DNA of 64,000 nt from Kalmusia sp. IMI 367209 (GCA_027946365.1 JAPEUQ010000002.1:1-64000); one strand, 5' to 3'; shown: positions 10,986-22,312, counted from the first letter of the stretch. Notes: generated by a model from the sequence alone, not told the origin. Made by a program: numbers and translations.

Positions 10986-11689
10986 TGAAACACGTTATAC
11001 TAAAAATAAAAGATATCTAAAATATCCTTAGTAGTAATAGTAAAATAGTTAGTTATATTTATTTAGAGGAGGGTAATCTTTACTCTAGTTAATTTATAGA
11101 TATTACTCTACTTTATCTCCTTTATAAGATTTTTTTTTACTAGGGCCTTATAGTCTTTATAAGAGTCTAAAAAAGTTTTATATATAATAATATTATTACT
11201 ACTAGGAAGTATAAGGGCCTTAGTAGTATAAAGTAGAGTATTTACCTCTCTTATAAAATTAATAAGGATAGGCTTTATAAGGTTTATATAAATTTATATA
11301 ATATATATACTTTTATAAAAGAGAATATTATACTCTTATCCTTTAGTACTAATATATTTTAAATAGTAAAATAGTAAGGCTACTAAAGTTTTACCTCTAA
11401 AATAAAATAATAAGAGAGAAGTCTATATAAAGAATTAGTAATAGTAAAATATAATTAAAGAATAAATCTATAATAAAAATATCTAGGGGTAGTAGGGTTA
11501 TAGTAATAGATAGAAAAGGGTTAAATAATATAGTAATAATAGTAAGACGTAGAGAGTTAATAATAAATTTAAGCTAAAAAGAAAAAAAAAATAAAAGTAG
11601 TAGAAAACTTAAAAATATATATATATTTCTTTTTCCTTACCATTATTACTCCCTAATAATAATAGTAATTTTATAGTCTCTACTTTACT
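10986..11689. other. AT-rich RIP island, no gene seen
   Basis: AT-rich sequence without an ORF and without clear similarity to other parts of the window. Confidence 0.55.
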
Positions 11690-12905
11690 ATAGTAATAGA
11701 TATAGTGGTCGCACTAGTTCCTTAAAATAGTATTAGTCACCTTTTAAAATCTTCTAAAATTTTTATATTTAATATTAGCGTAGACTTTATTAATAGTTAT
11801 TCTAACCTAGTAACTAAATCTAGTCTATATAACTATTTAACCTATATAATAGCTTAAACTTACTTATAAGCGCCTTTACAACCTAAAAATATATAAAACT
11901 ATTATAAACTTTATACCTAAAAAAAGTTTACTTATTCTATATATAGTAACTTAGATATCCACCGCCTTATCGCCGTCACCATTTAAGTAGCGCCTAGTCC
12001 AATTTTACTATACTAAGGAGGATCTTATATATCTAGGTAACGCTCTTATTACCTAATAACTTATAGATAAACTCTTAGTTATTACTTCCTATTACTAGAA
12101 CGGCACCTTTAGTACTTACCTAGCATATAATACCCTAAAGCTCCTATCTCTATAGTAGTACTATATATTTATTAAAAATAACTATATTTATATTCTTTAA
12201 TTTACTATCGCCATCTATTCTAGGACTTATACTATTAAGCACCTACTCTAATTTTAATTAGTATAGGGTATTGCTACTATTCTCCTTTATACTAACCTTG
12301 ATCATTTTATAGACTAGAAAAACTATTTATAATCTTTATATAATATATATCTCTCTAGACTCTAGTATTATATAGAATCTATAAGGACTCTAATATACGC
12401 GTTATCGTCTATAAAAAGATAGTAGGACTAATAGTAGATAGTTAGGTGGTAAGGTTAATTTTAATATATATATTTTTATAGATAAAGTAGTAAAGCTAGA
12501 TAAATATATAAATAGTAATTATTAATATAAGATTATATAGCTCGTATAAGTACCTGGCCTAGTGGAGAAGAAGGAGAATATTATAAAGTAGAGAGATTAC
12601 TATTTATAATAATTTATTAATAAAGAGATGACTATAACTTAATATAACTATTACTATAATAGGCCTATTTTTAATAAATGGTATATATACCGTATCCTTT
12701 CTTTTATTTAAGTTGAATAACTTTCGATTGGATTGCTAAGCCTTACTTAATAATCTAATTAACTTAAAAGTATAATATCTTATTATTACTACCTTTAATA
12801 CGTCTTTTATATTAATAAGTAGGGAGAAACCACTGCTATCTTTTTTAGTTTACTATCTTTTAAAACTACGTATAATCTTTCAATGCTCAGTAATATATAT
12901 ATATA
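11690..12905 (+). repeat. Unclassified ~1.2 kb repeat, copy 1 (RIP-mutated)
   Basis: It starts near GTCGCACTAGTTCC and ends near CAATGCTCAGTAATATATAT. It aligns along its length with 13,227-14,420 and with the reverse complement of 26,910-28,165. All three are AT-shifted by transitions. No conserved ORF or transposase motif could be read, so the class is unknown. Confidence 0.75.
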
Positions 12906-13035
12906 TAAATATAGTAACTACCTTATTATAGAATAATAGTAAGATAATAGTATTATCCTATTATAATATTATAAATTTATTACGTAAGTAAATTATAAGT
13001 AACTAAGATAGCTATTAGTAAGAGAGGGGAATAGT

Positions 13036-13226
13036 TATAAAAGTAAAATATATAATCTTATAATAATATAATTATATAATAGTTTCTTACTAAGAGCGTT
13101 ATATAGGCGAGGCGCTAGAAACGCTAGTATAATACCCTTAAAACACGGAGAAAGATAGAGGATAGAAAATAAATTTTAATTTTATTATTACTTAAGGAAT
13201 ACTCACTATTATATTTAATTCTAATA
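13036..13226 (+). repeat. RIP-mutated LTR (solo), same family as the young element
   Basis: This 191-bp stretch aligns end to end with the reverse complement of the LTRs at 387-576 and 7,039-7,233. Unmutated anchors are AGGCGAGGCGCTAGAAACGC and CCCTTAAAACAC. Nearly every difference is C-to-T or G-to-A. No internal element sequence lies beside it, so it is probably a solo LTR. The flanking 5-mers (ATAGT, TATCT) do not match. Confidence 0.85.
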
Positions 13227-14420
13227 TATCTTTTTTAAAATCTTTTAAATCCTTTTATATTTAATATTAGTATAGACTTTATTAATAGTTATTTTAACTT
13301 AATAACTAAATCTAGTCTATATAACTATTTAATTTTATAATAACTTAAGTTTTACTTACTTAAATACTTTTATAATCTAAAAATATATAAAACTACTATA
13401 AGTTCTATATTTAAAAAAAAGTTTACTTATTCTATATATAGTAATCTTAATATCTACTATCTTATTACTATTATTATTTAAGTAGTATATCTAGTCTAAT
13501 CTTACTATATTAAGAAGAATCTTATATATCTAGATAATATTCTTATTATTTAATAATTTATAAATAAACTTTTAGTTATTATTTTTTATTACTAGAATAG
13601 CACCTTTAGTACTTATCTAGTATATAATACCCTAAAGTTTCTATCCCTATAATAGTATTATATATTTATTAAAAATAATTATATTTATATTCTTTAGGTT
13701 TATTATTACTATCTATCCTAGTTTATATACCTTAAGCGTCTACTCTATATTTAAGTATAAAGTCTTCTACTACCCTTTTTATATTATTTTTTAAATATTT
13801 TATAGACTAGATAGATAATTCTATAATTTTTATATAATATAACTATCTCTAACTAGACTCTATATATATATTATATAAAATCTATAAGGACTCTAATATA
13901 TATATTATTATCTAAAAAAAGATAGTAGGACTAATAGTAGTAAATAATTAGATAGTAAAATTAATTTTAATATATATATTTTTATAAATAAAGTAGAAGC
14001 TAGATAATATATAAATAATAATTATTAATATAAAATTATATAACTTACGTGGTATACCTAACCTAGTAGAAAAGAAAGAGAATATTATAAGATAGAGAGA
14101 TTACTATTTATAATAATTTATTAATAAAGAAAGGACTATAATTTAATATAACTATTATTATAATAGGCTTATTTTTAATAAATAATATATATATTATATC
14201 CTCTCTTTATTTAAATTAAATAACTTTTAATTAGAGTATATACTAAGTCTTACTTAGATAATCTTATTAGATTAATTTAATAAATTTATATAAATTCTTT
14301 ATATTACTCTCTTTTATACGCCTTTTAAATTATAAAGTAGAAGAGGAACTACTACTATTTTATTATTTACTATCCTTTTTGGCTAATATACCTTCCACTA
14401 TAAATCTAATATAATAATAT
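13227..14420 (+). repeat. Unclassified ~1.2 kb repeat, copy 2 (RIP-mutated, variant 3' end)
   Basis: A second copy begins right after the solo LTR. Its last ~150 bp (CTTTTATACGCCTTTTAAAT, then CTAATATACCTTCC) differ from copy 1 and match the GC-normal fragment at 43,085-43,215. There may therefore be two subfamilies. Confidence 0.7.
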
Positions 14421-14827
14421 ATATAATATTTATTTAATTTAAATTAATTATAAAATTATAAGATTTAATCGCCACTCGTCGGGGTTTATTAAAGCACGAT
14501 TCCCTACTGACATAAAATTACGAACTTAAATCTAAAATAAGATACTAAGGTAAATATAAAATGAAAGTATATTATCTAAGCTAATTACTTAAAGTTCTTT
14601 AGTAGGTCCTCCACAAAAAGTGTCCCTAAGCTATAAACTAGTCTTCGACAGCCCACGGCTCCCGACTCCGCGGTAATGTGACACCGGGGGCACCTCACAT
14701 CTCATCTACATGGGCTCGCACGCTTCCCCAGACGGGCTCTCCATGCCCCCTCTCTCGCGGAACCCGCGCCCGCGCACCTGCAGAGAACTGAACGTAACGT
14801 ACACTCTGATCAATTATTTCCCTAGTC
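14421..14827. other. Edge of the RIP island
   Basis: Base composition changes from AT-rich to normal near 14,640. Nothing coding is seen here. The 3' end of the minus-strand gene starts at 14,828. Confidence 0.5.
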
Positions 14828-15259
14828 CTATTCCTTCTTGTCCTCATCTTCATTCTCCTCGGTCTCGCCCTTATCCTTGTTTTCGTGCTCTATCTTACAA
14901 CCCAACGTATAGTTGCATGTATTAATAGTCATCTTCTTAGCCTCCTCTTCAGTCATAGATCCCTCTCCCTCGAATTCTTTTTTCCACCATATCTTAAGAA
15001 TAGTAGCCCAATCCTTGGCCTCGGTGTTGTTGGGGTCACCCGCGACAATTTCGAGCCGGACAAGCTCAAGAGGTTTCCAGCCATAGTAGATATGGAACAT
15101 AGCGTTGCTCTGCGCTTCGGGTACCTCGGCTCTGATCAAAAGCTTGTCGTCCATGTCGCGCGGAGTGTGCCCATTCAGCATCTTGGTGTAGTCGTCATGC
15201 GTGATGGCGTGGTTCCATTCTGCCGTTCCCGGTGGAGCTTCGAAGGGAACTGGTGGCAT
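14828..15259 (-). CDS. Hypothetical protein with acidic C-terminal tail
   Basis: An intronless 143-codon ORF starts at MPPVPFEAPPGTAEW and ends in a Glu/Asp/Lys tail (GETEENEDEDKKE). I do not recognise the family. The body is soluble-looking, with many Trp and acidic residues (ILKIWWKKEFEGEG) and single Cys residues in TCNYTLGCKIE. There is no signal peptide or membrane segment. It sits alone at the edge of the AT-rich island and is divergent from the gene at 16,136. Codon use and an intact frame beside mutated DNA suggest it is real. It could be a conserved fungal protein of unknown function. Confidence 0.6.
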   Translation of the reverse strand: MPPVPFEAPPGTAEWNHAITHDDYTKMLNGHTPRDMDDKLLIRAEVPEAQSNAMFHIYYGWKPLELVRLEIVAGDPNNTEAKDWATILKIWWKKEFEGEGSMTEEEAKKMTINTCNYTLGCKIEHENKDKGETEENEDEDKKE

Positions 15260-16135
15260 TGTTTTTTATGGGCCCAGGTTGGATACAAGGTAGGCTTACT
15301 CCGACAAGTGGAGCGGGCGCAAAATTTGATATTGAACGGATTTGGTGTTTTAACCGTCGGTACAATCAATCCATGGATTGAGAATGAAGGAAGGAAAGCT
15401 GGAGCAAATAGCCTGGAGATGAAGACGATGAGCCGTTGTCTGATTCTGCGGGGCGTTTCGTTTCATGAGCACCGGAACTGCCCAGGTGACGTCAGTAGCG
15501 GGCTTGGCTTAGCCCCCAAGCTTGGCTGTTTCGGGTTCATTGAGGCTTGCCGCTACGCGCCCGGGGAGTGGAAACAGATCACTCTTAATAAATGATTATG
15601 GCAACACTATTGTAGCCGGTACCGTAGGTATGTTACTGGCATTATTCCCAATGTTCCTGGATACCTAGGTGCACTTCATGTTGCATTTCGAATTTTGAAA
15701 TACGATGGAGATCCCGTAAAAAAGCGGTAAACAAATACGGACTAGCGTCCACATGATGGCACAGCAAGGCGTATTCCAATAGAACAAAACTAACGTCTGG
15801 CTGCGATGCGGATACGGAAAGCCAAAATTACGACTCCAGGCTGAATGTCCGAACTGCGAGTCCGTCTCATGTGACATGGGTCTAAGCCTCCAGAGGACGT
15901 TGAGAGGTAACAAGCTGTATGTACCTATAAAACTATACTTCCGGGCCTTTGTGTAGCCTATCCAGAGCACAACTACACAGTCTTTTCGTCCATCCAGTCT
16001 TTTCCTCATTTCCACGTTCCTTTCTAGGGTCATTTACGTCCCATTCACTCATTTGACGATTGATTCGTCGCGTTTCTTTCGTTGAGGATACGAGAATCCA
16101 ACCAATTGGGCTCACAAAACGCTCTTACAGGCAAC
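15260..16135. other. Intergenic, shared upstream region of two divergent genes
   Basis: No credible coding sequence. It separates the minus-strand hypothetical gene from the ADP-ribosyltransferase-like gene, so it should hold both promoters. No specific motif is claimed. Confidence 0.5.
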
Positions 16136-17695
16136 ATGTTCTGGCAGAAGTCGATCGTCCTTTTTGGGCTTCTAGCTGGCTTAGGCAGCACGAGTCCATC
16201 TCTCGTCAAACGAGCGAAAGTGAAAATTGACGATCAGGGTTACGATGATGATGTTTATTACAGAGCTGATGCGTAAGTTTCCTAGAAACATGGTTCCCCA
16301 AAACAATTACGATATGCGCACTGTATCTCCCCAGCCCCAGGAATGCAGTGCCCAATCTTCCGACCTTAATGGCTTGTGCTGACCATATCTCCCCAACTTA
16401 GCCGTGACCATGCGACCGTCAAACAAGATGGGGGTTTCAAAGCATGGTCTACGACGAAGAGTCTGCCACCCAATCTCAGTCTCTGGGACCATTGCAAGGT
16501 GAAGGAAGCAAAGTTCAGATTCGGAAACTTGGAAAATGATGGCTTCGTTGGCATGAGCTCGGATTTCCAAGTTTGCGTAGATTGGATAGTTATCTATATC
16601 GACAAACCTGGCAGCACTATTTACAAGATCGCTCAAGACCGTAATCTTCTGGCTTGCAAGGACGTACTTAGGAACCGTATGTATCTCTTTTCATTATGCT
16701 TAATTACTGCCATAGATATAATACTGACTTGCGGACTTCCAGACAATTCGATCGATGCCGAAAGCGAATACGTTGCCATCGGCGAGGTCCCTTGGGACCA
16801 AGTCATAGGTTGGTACGACACGTTCCAATCGCGTGGAGGCCAACTCACGGAAGCCGAATATACTCTCAATCCCAGTTACAACGAAGCTAAATACAAGGGC
16901 AAACCTTACGGTACCGACAAATCTGCCGATCCAAAAGATTATCTGCCACTCGCTGGTTTTCCAAAGGGCGATAAGAGATGGAAAGAGTCACCTTGGAACA
17001 CTGTTACTCCTGCGAACTGCGGCTCGAAAAAGCGCAGCATCTTCGATGACCTCGAGGACGAGGACATGCAACTCGTTACTAGGGACAATGAGGCCATCGA
17101 ACTCGTGACGGGACACAGCGAAGATATGCAACTGGTTCCTAGGGGCAGGGGCAGGAGCAGGACTCGCAAGAGACCAGCCACCAAGAGACCCACCAGAAAA
17201 ACGAAGAAGACTTCCACCAAGAAGAAGACTCCCACCAAAAAGAAGACTCCCACAAAGAAGACAAAATGCAGCGCTGCGGCGAAGAGGAAGAATGGAGGTG
17301 TCTGCCCTAAGAAGACAACCTGCAGCGCCGCCATCAAGAAGAAGAACGGAGGTGTCTGTCCCGCAACCTGCAGCGCTGCCATCAAGAAGAAGAACGGAGG
17401 TGTCTGTCCCGCAACCTGCAGCGCCGCCATCAAGAAGAAGAACGGAGGTGTCTGTCCCGCAACCTGCAGCGCTGCCGAGAAGAAACAAAATGGAGGTGTC
17501 TGCCCGACCTGTACGGCAGCTGAAAAGAAGAAGAACGGAGGCAAGTGCCCGCCCAAATCCTGCCCGCTGCCCAAAACCAACGGGCAATTGGGACAGGAGT
17601 ACTACAAGAAGTACAAGGCGGGAACGCTTGGAAAGGGGAAGTCGACGGGTAAGGGCGGTGGAAAGAGCGGTGGAAGGAAGAAGGGATCGCTCTAG
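16136..17695 (+). CDS. Secreted ADP-ribosyltransferase, heat-labile-enterotoxin-A-like, with Lys-rich Cys-repeat C-terminus
   Basis: Three exons: 16,136-16,272, 16,402-16,676 and 16,743-17,695, with GT-AG introns of 129 and 66 bp, giving 454 aa. Residues 1-20 form a signal peptide. KR at 25-26 is a possible Kex2 site. Arg43 lies in an R-x-D-x-R motif completed across intron 1, followed by a GGFKAW block. Glu144 and Glu146 form the E-x-E motif next to EVPWDQVIGW. These are the NAD-binding Arg and catalytic Glu pair of the enterotoxin-A family. The usual STS segment appears to be degenerate (GMSSDF). From about residue 277 the protein becomes very basic. Residues ~312-410 hold about six units of the form CSAAxKKKNGGVCP. 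The target is unknown. Fungal relatives are found in plant and insect pathogens. The catalytic part is clear; the repeat tail is unusual. Confidence 0.82.
17266..17560 (+). repeat. Coding tandem repeats, 48-bp units
   Basis: Units encoding TCSAAIKKKNGGVCPA recur in the last exon of the ADP-ribosyltransferase-like gene. Three central units (about 17,320-17,463) are almost identical at the DNA level. The outer ones vary in length and residues (CSAAAKRKNGG, CTAAEKKKNGGKCP). Confidence 0.85.
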
Positions 17696-18612
17696 AGTGA
17701 CTGAGGATGAGAGGACCGTACTTGTTGAAACGCACGGGTTTCGGTTTTGTTCTTTATGGTTGTAGGTGGACGGCTCAAGGGGATATTGGCATGGGGTTTA
17801 CGGGGATCATATAACATTCGATTCATGTACCATTATATTATAGACTCAATGTATGTTCTGTGAACGGAAGCATGTCTTTGAAGATTGAGATCGGCTTATT
17901 TGTACTTGCGTAAGATTCACAGCGGGTACAATGCCCCTCCAAAGTGGCGCAGCACTAACAAGCCACACCCACACCGACGCCCCCGTGAATGGAGAAGGCG
18001 GCATGCATACGTAAAAGCCCTCGAAGCAAGAGCATCCCAGTCGGAGCAGCAATACAGTACGCACGGCTGCACGGCAGCACGTTGTATACATGCACCCGAA
18101 GCCTGAGAGATTGCAGTTTCTTGCGGAGGCTAGTGCTCACGCCGGCGTCCATGTACGAGGAGCATGATGGATCCTCTTCTGAGGCAATCGTCCACACGTT
18201 CCAGTGCCTGGCCAATGCACCTTTTCCAATGCTGGCCGTCGCGCCTGCGGTTCGCACTATTGTAGCACTGAAAGCTGAACAGGTGAAACGTTAGGTGGCG
18301 AAGGATGACGGAACGCGCTAGAACATGAGTTATATGACCCTTAGGCCGGGCGATCTGCGGGACCCTCTCTGGCTCCAACCGATAGTTAGGACTAATTTTT
18401 AAGCCTTATAGAGCTCTCTACTAAGAAATCTTATGATAGTGGCTATTATTATAAGTTTTATAGCCTTAAAAAGCTGCCTGAGTTTTTGGTATCGAGCGTG
18501 CATTAACGCGCTCCGTGCACTGACCCGCTTGGCACGGTATTCGGTAATTAACTCGGCCCCGCACTAACCTCTAAACCCTAACACACCCCACCTACTATCA
18601 CTACTAACGAAA
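17696..18612. other. Intergenic
   Basis: No supported gene. An AT-shifted patch at 18,380-18,490 resembles mutated repeat sequence. Confidence 0.45.
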
Positions 18613-19800
18613 ATGGCGACAGTAACAAATTGTAATAAAACAAGTTATACTAGCGTAGAGGGATTGCAGTTCGCGCTCTACTGCAACCAAGATTCAACGG
18701 GCATTAGCGATATTGATAGCATTGCAGTCGATAGCGCAGAGAAGTGCATGGACTTGTGCTCACAACATCCGCTCTCCCTCTGCGGCGCGGCTGCATTTGA
18801 CTTCAGCAGGCTGCAATGCTTCTTCAACAATAGCAATACCATTGCGCAGAACAGAATTGATCGAAACGGATGGGTGCTCGGCATCGCAAACGCGACACAG
18901 CTCGAACCATTCTCATCGGTGTGCACCGACACCGTGAGGAATCAAATGACGGAGAACGGACTTAACTTTACGGTCTATTGCGACCAACCCCTGCCTGGTT
19001 TTGACTCCTGTCCAGATGACTCGAGCGAATGTAGGGCACATACTAGTACGGTTGAAGAGTGTCTCTCGGACTATTGCTCGACCAATCATCCACTGTGTAC
19101 GGGCGTCACATGGGACGCGAACCTTGCCTCTGGCTACCTGAATTGCTATCCCAAGAATGCGACTGCCGACACGTTGAGCAAGAAGATTATTCCGCGACAA
19201 GGATGGCAGTCGGCAAAAGCGCTTCTTGAGATGGCCACGGACGGCTGCCGCTCTGATAGTGATGGAACGGCAGTGACAACCAATAAAGCGGAGTTCAAGT
19301 TGACATGCAATGAGGATTGCACCGGCATCGATATCCAAGTAAGCCATGCGGAGTCGTACCGTACATGCATCGAGTCTTGCGCAAATTATGCTGGGGGCCA
19401 GTGCGTTGGGGCAGTTCACGATGGTAACATGGTCAACGGTTATGAGAATTGCTATCTTAAGTCGTCCATTAACTTTACGATACCGGATCGGCTTGGCTTC
19501 ACTTTTGCACTGCAACAGGGTGGGTCGAACAATTTCGACCCCCATACCTCCTCAAAACAACAACGATGACAGGAGCAAGTCATGGCTAGCTGGTCCCATC
19601 ATCGGCGGGACTGCAGTGATAGCAATTATACTTAGCATTGTGTGGTGATGGCGGAGAAGGAGCAGAGAGAGGGTTATGACTGGGCAGGGTATTGGTCAGC
19701 TCCAGGTATGAACAAAGCCAGGGCTTGAGGCAATGGCCACAGTGCCGCCAAGGTACGAGCTAGATTCGACAGTTACTGATCCTATTGAGCTAGAAACGGT
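18613..19800 (+). pseudogene. Triple PAN/Apple-like Cys-rich surface protein, frameshifted before its membrane anchor
   Basis: The 318-codon ORF (18,613-19,569) holds three related modules of about 90-100 residues (starts near residues 7, 103 and 207). Each has FxLxC or FxVYC, then a C...C pair, CxGVxxD or a similar block, and a C-Y/F-x(2) end, as in fungal PAN_4/Apple-like domains. There is no signal peptide at the start, so the N-terminus may be missing. The frame stops in a Ser/Gln region. In another frame the expected transmembrane segment follows (WLAGPIIGGTAVIAIILSIV, about 19,580-19,640), then WRRRSRERV after a TGA. So a frameshift near 19,550 and at least two stops break the anchor and tail. 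Without the break it would be a type I membrane glycoprotein. Function unknown. The break may be real or a consensus error, but the extra stops favour decay. Confidence 0.6.
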
Positions 19801-20509
19801 GAGTCATGGACGGTAGAGATTAATGTAGATATAGGCTCTTCATGAACTTTCCATTCTCTTTTTTCTCTGTTCTCTTTTCGTTCCCTTTTCTCTTTTTCAT
19901 GTCGCTTATAATTCTCCTCTAGCTATAATTTCTATAGTAGTATTTAGTATATAACTTATCAAATACTCAAAGAAATTAGGTATCATTCTATTACTTTTAT
20001 ATTAGTTTTATTATATTTTTAGATATTCAAAGAGCGATTATTGATGTTTAAGAACTAATTCCTTATTTAAGTACTCATCTCATAATGACCTCCATTCAAA
20101 TCATTGCCTCGAACGATATGTTCACGCGTTATATAATGATTCGTGTAATTTTTATCGTGGGCATGAACCTTCATGATGAATTGGGGTGGAAACCCGGTTG
20201 GTTAAGGAAACCACCTTTTTCGTTCACAGAAACAAACTATGGAATTCAAATTTAACTTAAATTATCAAAGGAAAAAGGATCTAGAGGTATAATATATAGA
20301 TACTTCATTAATATGATTATATTAAAGTCAGCTTTTGGTATATGATGAGATTTACTTGGCATAAACTAAGCTCAGTCTCGAAGGTGCTATAATAGGTCAC
20401 GTAGATGAATGTCAATATTTCACTACTATGAGGATATTATTATCAAAAGCTTTAATAGTAATACTCTATAAGGGAACTAGGTGTATGGTTATCTATCTTT
20501 ATAGACATT
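19801..20509. other. Intergenic, AT-rich
   Basis: AT-rich sequence between the Apple-domain gene and the NADPH oxidase remnant, with pyrimidine-rich runs near 19,850-19,905. No gene seen. Confidence 0.45.
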
Positions 20510-22240
20510 CCTTTTAGAAATTGAAATTGACTTCGTTGCTTATGACTTGGCGGCATGCAGCTTGAATTTCTCGTGCGGCAACGTTTGGTCCATAGAAGTA
20601 TAAACCAACTATCTTCCTAACAACGCTTTCAATACCAGGAACACATGTACCATCTATCATGTGGTCATATATATTTGACTCAATATTAGACAAAAGTTCG
20701 GCCTCCCAAAATGCGTATGGGATCGCAGGTTTGTTATGGCGTCCAAGTTTGCACCAGCCGAATGAAGCATAATATTAGCCGCCGTGACGTTCTAGATACG
20801 CTACAAGAGGTAGATATGAATCCGCAAGAAACCTTCATCGGTCCCTTGGCCCTCTAGCGCTGCCAGCAGCGCCTGAAACCTCTCGAAAGATGAGCTATCC
20901 CGCCAGACCCAGATAAACTCTACACGACAAAGACGCCAGCACATGGCGAGTTAGAAGATCGTAGATGCCAGACTTGTTTCAGGATAGAACTCCAGGGCAT
21001 AACGCCGATGCCCGTTCCGATAAGCACCGAGATTTCGTCATCGAAAACGTCTTTTGCAGGTGCGCCATAGGGTTCATCGATGCGCAGTCCTGGAAGCTTT
21101 TCTCTTTACTGTAGTACAACCTCGTATACGTGCGTTGGAATGTAGTAGAGCTTTCCTTTGATGAGGGCCTGCATCCACGGCATCAACCAGGTCGTTCGTG
21201 GAATCCCCGACTTGATGAATGTGTACGCTAATGTGCGGATCGAACGGACATGTCGTGATCGTGAATGGGTGTCATTGGTGGTAATGAACATCAGCGCAGC
21301 TCAGAAAGAGCCACTGGCCGGGTTTATACACCATCGAAGGTTTGTGAAACTGGATCTCGACGACCTCTGTAGCAATTAGCCTCTGAAACAAAGCAATATT
21401 ACATATACCCTGTTCGTTGCTCTCAGGTGATTTGGTCCGTATACTTACGCCAGGGATGGCGTATGAATTCTGTTATCGTCTTTTCACGTCGCGCACGGAG
21501 CTCTCGATACAGGTGCTCTACCAAGTACAGTCCATCCGCCCAAAGCTCCCACCTCCAGCCCTCATATCTAAGACAATGTTTCCAGATTTCCTCTCCTGCA
21601 AAAGGTGAGACAGGTCCTGCGGAGCTCCTTACGAAACACGATACCTTGTGAGTGCAGAGTCCTAGAAAGAATAGGATAAATAGATGGTGAGTGTACCAAA
21701 ATGCCTCAAAACTTTGTTGCCGGATTGTGGGGTTCGCGGTGGTATACATCAAAGCATACAAAGTAACATAAAGTGGCCAGTAACATATAAAATAAGCAAA
21801 GTGAGAAAGCTTACTTGACATAGTGAGCTGCTGTATGTATGTCAGTGAAAGCCAGCATGGCATATGCTGTACGCCTATGAAACTAATTTGATTCGTCCAG
21901 AGGCATGAATCGCACTTTTGGCCGTACCCATCACAAGATGGTCCTGCACATTGGGAGTAAGAACATTGTTGTATCATCGGATAGTACTAGTCCTGCGCCT
22001 CGAAATGTCCATATGGAATACGCTAACGTATTGACGCCTGCCAGCTGTTTGTTGGTTGCTTGCGAATACCAAGATGTATTAGGATATGACAAAAAATGGC
22101 GCGCTAGGACAATGTGCTCACCATCCGTAGGTGAACAAGGCCCAATGGATGCCCTAGAATGCGCCGTGGAAGGCCACCTTCTTCGAGGTTAAATGGGGTT
22201 CTCATCGTTTCACTAGCGCCATGTGATCGAGTTTCGTCTC
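20510..22240 (-). pseudogene. NADPH oxidase (NoxA-like) pseudogene
   Basis: Read on the minus strand from 22,240: GIHWALFTYGW, an intron-like GTGAGC...AAG gap, then AGVNTLAYSIWTFRGAGLVL and a degenerate PMCRTIL...FMPLDES. Then follow MYTTANPTIRQQSFEAFWYTHHLF and YEGWRWELWADGLYLVEHLY (ferric-reductase-like membrane core), KPSMVYKPGQWLFLSC and HPFTIT (FAD site), VLIGTGIGVMPWSSILK (NADPH site), and GLYFYGPNVAAREIQAA near 20,560-20,600. Order and motifs match fungal NoxA-type superoxide-producing oxidases. Stops replace Trp (YHQ-stop-HPF) and several frameshifts split it, so it cannot make enzyme. Introns remain, so it is a decayed genomic copy rather than a reverse-transcribed one. The working NoxA is presumably elsewhere. 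Confidence 0.88.
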
Positions 22241-22255
22241 ACAAGAAAAAAAAAT

Positions 22256-22312
22256 AGTGACAGGGAGTCATAGGGAGTCACAGGGAGTCACAGGGAGTCA
22301 CAGGGAGTCAAC
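22256..22312 (+). repeat. Short tandem repeat, 10-bp unit
   Basis: About five copies of GGGAGTCACA (one with T) in a row. The units touch without spacers. Confidence 0.9.

Noticed and set aside
16939..17587. Two long minus-strand frames opposite the ADP-ribosyltransferase repeat tail, plus a plus-strand shadow at 17,292-17,765
   Set aside because: They mirror the repetitive Lys/Cys coding units and have low-complexity translations (Phe/Leu/Gly runs). The plus-strand gene has splicing, motifs and a signal peptide.
22256..22312. Possible CRISPR array
   Set aside because: The units are 10 bp, touch directly, have no spacers, and the genome is fungal. It is a simple tandem repeat.
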